Source of the DNA: Solibacillus daqui
GTDB lineage: Bacteria; Bacillota; Bacilli; Bacillales_A; Planococcaceae
Direction: 5' to 3'
NCBI RefSeq assembly: GCF_028747805.1
Contig: NZ_CP114887.1
Location: 2,349,501 to 2,413,500 of the forward strand
DNA: 64,000 nt
Position 1 is the first letter of the stretch. Each line of letters opens with the position of its first letter. This document shows, one piece after another, positions 62,270 to 64,000 of the stretch. The notes beneath the pieces were generated by a model. That model did no database searches and had not been told where the DNA came from. It saw only the letters and a program-made list of their open reading frames with translations. A program made the translations under genes and the position numbers.

Positions 62270-62725
62270 ATGAAAATTCATCTAAATATCGAAAGTGAAT
62301 TGCAACAAATCGAAGTACATATTCATGCGCCTGAGTACAATGAAGCAGTAGAACAGCTTATGAAAAGGCTCAATCAGCAATCCCCTTCAAATCATATTGC
62401 GGGCTATAAGGACAGTGACATTCATTTACTACAAATTCACGAAGTATTTTCAATATATAGCGAAAACGGTAAAGTCTATCTCCAAACCGATGACGATGAA
62501 TTTGAAGCAAAAAATAAGTTGTATGAGCTTGAAAATCGTTTCGAGCAGCAATATATACGCATCAATAAAGCAACACTCGTCAACATGAAAAAAATCATTT
62601 CCATTCAATCTAAGGTGCTTGGTAATCCGCAAGTTGTATTAGCAAATGATGCAACCATTCCCGTTAGCCGAAATTATTTAAAATCATTAAAAGAAGCACT
62701 CGGTTTAGGAGGTACAACGAAATGA
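62270..62725 (+). CDS. LytTR DNA-binding domain regulator
   Basis: 151 residues from the ATG at 62270 (AAAGGAG upstream). The N-terminal half (about 50 residues) is helical and charged; the second half is a LytTR domain: VFSIYSENGKVYLQTDDDEFEAKNKLYELENRF and YIRINKATLVNMKKIISIQSKVLGNPQVVLANDATIPVSRNYLKSLKEAL. LytTR proteins bind direct repeats and often control surface or ABC systems. The next gene overlaps it, so it probably regulates itself and the operon. Confidence 0.9.
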   Translation: MKIHLNIESELQQIEVHIHAPEYNEAVEQLMKRLNQQSPSNHIAGYKDSDIHLLQIHEVFSIYSENGKVYLQTDDDEFEAKNKLYELENRFEQQYIRINKATLVNMKKIISIQSKVLGNPQVVLANDATIPVSRNYLKSLKEALGLGGTTK

Positions 62726-63132
62726 AAAACTTTTTTATTAGCTTTATGGTTAGTGTTTTTGTGTCATATTTTACGATTGCCATGATTGCTTTTAACAACC
62801 CTGAATATTTATGGTCAAGCAAGACAATTATAGTGCAGTTTATATTAGCGAATGGCTTAGGATTTACGATTGGCTGCGCAAATTTATTATTTAGAATCCA
62901 ACATTGGCCGTATATAGCAGTTTTGTCCGTTCATTATATCGTTGTTGTGACATCAACATTTATTATCGGAAAATTTGGTAATTGGTTTTACATGAATGAA
63001 CCAATTACGATGATTTCATTATTTTTACGTGTTTCTATCGTTTATGTTGCCGTTTGGATTGTACTGAACTTTACTCAAAAACGTTCAATCAAACAAATGA
63101 ATGAGCTATTACAAAAAAATCGAGGTGAATAA
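62722..63132 (+). CDS. DUF3021 membrane protein
   Basis: 136 residues with four hydrophobic helices (FISFMVSVFVSYFTIAMIAF, FILANGLGFTIGCANLLF, YIAVLSVHYIVVVTSTFIIG, ISLFLRVSIVYVAVWIVLNF). It overlaps the LytTR gene by four bases. LytTR and DUF3021 genes are usually paired; the membrane protein probably holds or senses for the regulator. Confidence 0.87.
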   Translation: MKNFFISFMVSVFVSYFTIAMIAFNNPEYLWSSKTIIVQFILANGLGFTIGCANLLFRIQHWPYIAVLSVHYIVVVTSTFIIGKFGNWFYMNEPITMISLFLRVSIVYVAVWIVLNFTQKRSIKQMNELLQKNRGE

Positions 63133-63134
63133 TC

Positions 63135-64000
63135 ATGAATAATATTATTGAAGTAAAACAATTAACTAAGCATTTCGGCAATGTTACGGCCGTTAAAGAA
63201 ATTACCTTTAATGTAGTGGAAGGTTCGTTGTTTGCCTTTCTGGGCAGCAATGGCGCTGGAAAATCTACAACAATCGAAATGCTCTGTACATTGCTTGATA
63301 AATCAAGTGGCGATGTACGCATTAACGGACATGAACTAGGAACAATTAAGGGCAATGCGGCAATCCGTGAATCCATTGGTATTGTGTTTCAGCAAAGTAT
63401 TTTAGATCAAACTTTAACTGTAAATGAAAACATTTTACATCGAGGCCGTTTTTATAACTTGCCTAAAAAACTATTGCAAGAAAACTATTATTTCGTACAC
63501 CAGTTTCTACAACTTGAGGATATTGAAATGAAGAAATACGGTCAATTATCCGGCGGACAGCGTAGACGTGCTGACATTGCCCGGGCAATTATCCACAAGC
63601 CTTCCCTTCTGTTTTTAGATGAACCGACAACCGGCTTAGACCCACATACTCGTAAATTTGTTTGGGAAACGATAGAACGCTTACGTAAAGAAATTGGCAT
63701 GACGATTTTTTTGACAACGCATTATATGGAGGAAGCAACGAATGCAGATCAAATTATTGTCATTAAACAAGGTACTATTGTCGCTCAAGGTACTCCAAAT
63801 ACGTTAAAAGAACGCTACGCAAGTGATCAGCTAGTTATCGTTGTAAAAGAAGGCATTGATATTAGCACAATTCTATCCAAAATTGAGCATCCGATTTATG
63901 CTGTTGGTGATGTTTATAAAATCAATATCCCTTCTACGATGCACGCAATTCCGATTCTCGAACAAATTCAACCATTCATAACGTCATTTGAAGTTGTCAA
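63135..64000 (+). CDS. ABC transporter ATP-binding protein (cut by window end)
   Basis: An ATG follows the DUF3021 stop by two bases, and GAGGTG precedes it. The 288 readable codons run to the window edge. Walker A GSNGAGKST, signature LSGGQRRRADIA, Walker B SLLFLDEPTTGLD and the H-loop LTTHYMEEAT are intact. It resembles daunorubicin-type (DrrA) export ATPases; a permease is expected just beyond the edge. The operon probably exports a compound under LytTR control. Confidence 0.9.
   Translation, partial: MNNIIEVKQLTKHFGNVTAVKEITFNVVEGSLFAFLGSNGAGKSTTIEMLCTLLDKSSGDVRINGHELGTIKGNAAIRESIGIVFQQSILDQTLTVNENILHRGRFYNLPKKLLQENYYFVHQFLQLEDIEMKKYGQLSGGQRRRADIARAIIHKPSLLFLDEPTTGLDPHTRKFVWETIERLRKEIGMTIFLTTHYMEEATNADQIIVIKQGTIVAQGTPNTLKERYASDQLVIVVKEGIDISTILSKIEHPIYAVGDVYKINIPSTMHAIPILEQIQPFITSFEVV

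Overview
The window looks like a chromosomal segment of an endospore-forming, low-GC Gram-positive bacterium of the order Bacillales, probably the Lysinibacillus/Solibacillus side of the Planococcaceae. The placement is inferred from the AT-rich base composition, strong AGGAGG-type ribosome sites with many TTG and GTG starts, a YjcZ-type sporulation mini-protein, the Ku/LigD pair, and a cobalamin operon whose gene order recalls Bacillus (Priestia) megaterium. No species call is made.

Left part (1-31 kb): small hypothetical genes, then divergent ligD and ku for two-protein non-homologous end joining, a Fur-controlled siderophore uptake operon (binding lipoprotein, two FecCD permeases, ATPase, FhuF-like reductase), degV, a Tet(M)-like ribosomal-protection GTPase, a GntR-controlled ABC transporter with a palindromic operator, a serine hydrolase, a decayed zone (broken sensor kinase, integrase tail, dehydrogenase tails), a CDF metal exporter, a metallophosphatase, a PadR/VOC gene pair with matching operators, and hisS preceded by a short leader peptide with three His codons and a terminator.

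Middle and right part (31-61 kb): a cobalamin regulon. Six cobalamin riboswitches are readable. One precedes a class Ib ribonucleotide reductase operon (glutaredoxin, nrdI, nrdE, nrdF). One precedes cbiL-sirC-cobA-methyltransferase-cbiX (minus strand). One precedes the cobalt ECF transporter cbiMNQO plus a 43-residue ORF. One precedes a shattered pyruvate carboxylase remnant. One precedes only a 62-residue ORF. One precedes the 14-gene operon cbiH60-J-C-D-ET-F-G-A-nitroreductase-cobO-cbiP-cbiB-cobD-cobC (minus strand). Together these cover cobalt import, precorrin-2 formation, cobalt insertion, the anaerobic corrin ring pathway, adenosylation, amidation and aminopropanol attachment. cobU, cobS and cobT are not in the window. 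cstA lies between the riboswitch clusters.

Right edge (61-64 kb): a Ser/Thr-rich protein, then a LytTR regulator, a DUF3021 membrane protein and an ABC ATPase cut by the window edge.
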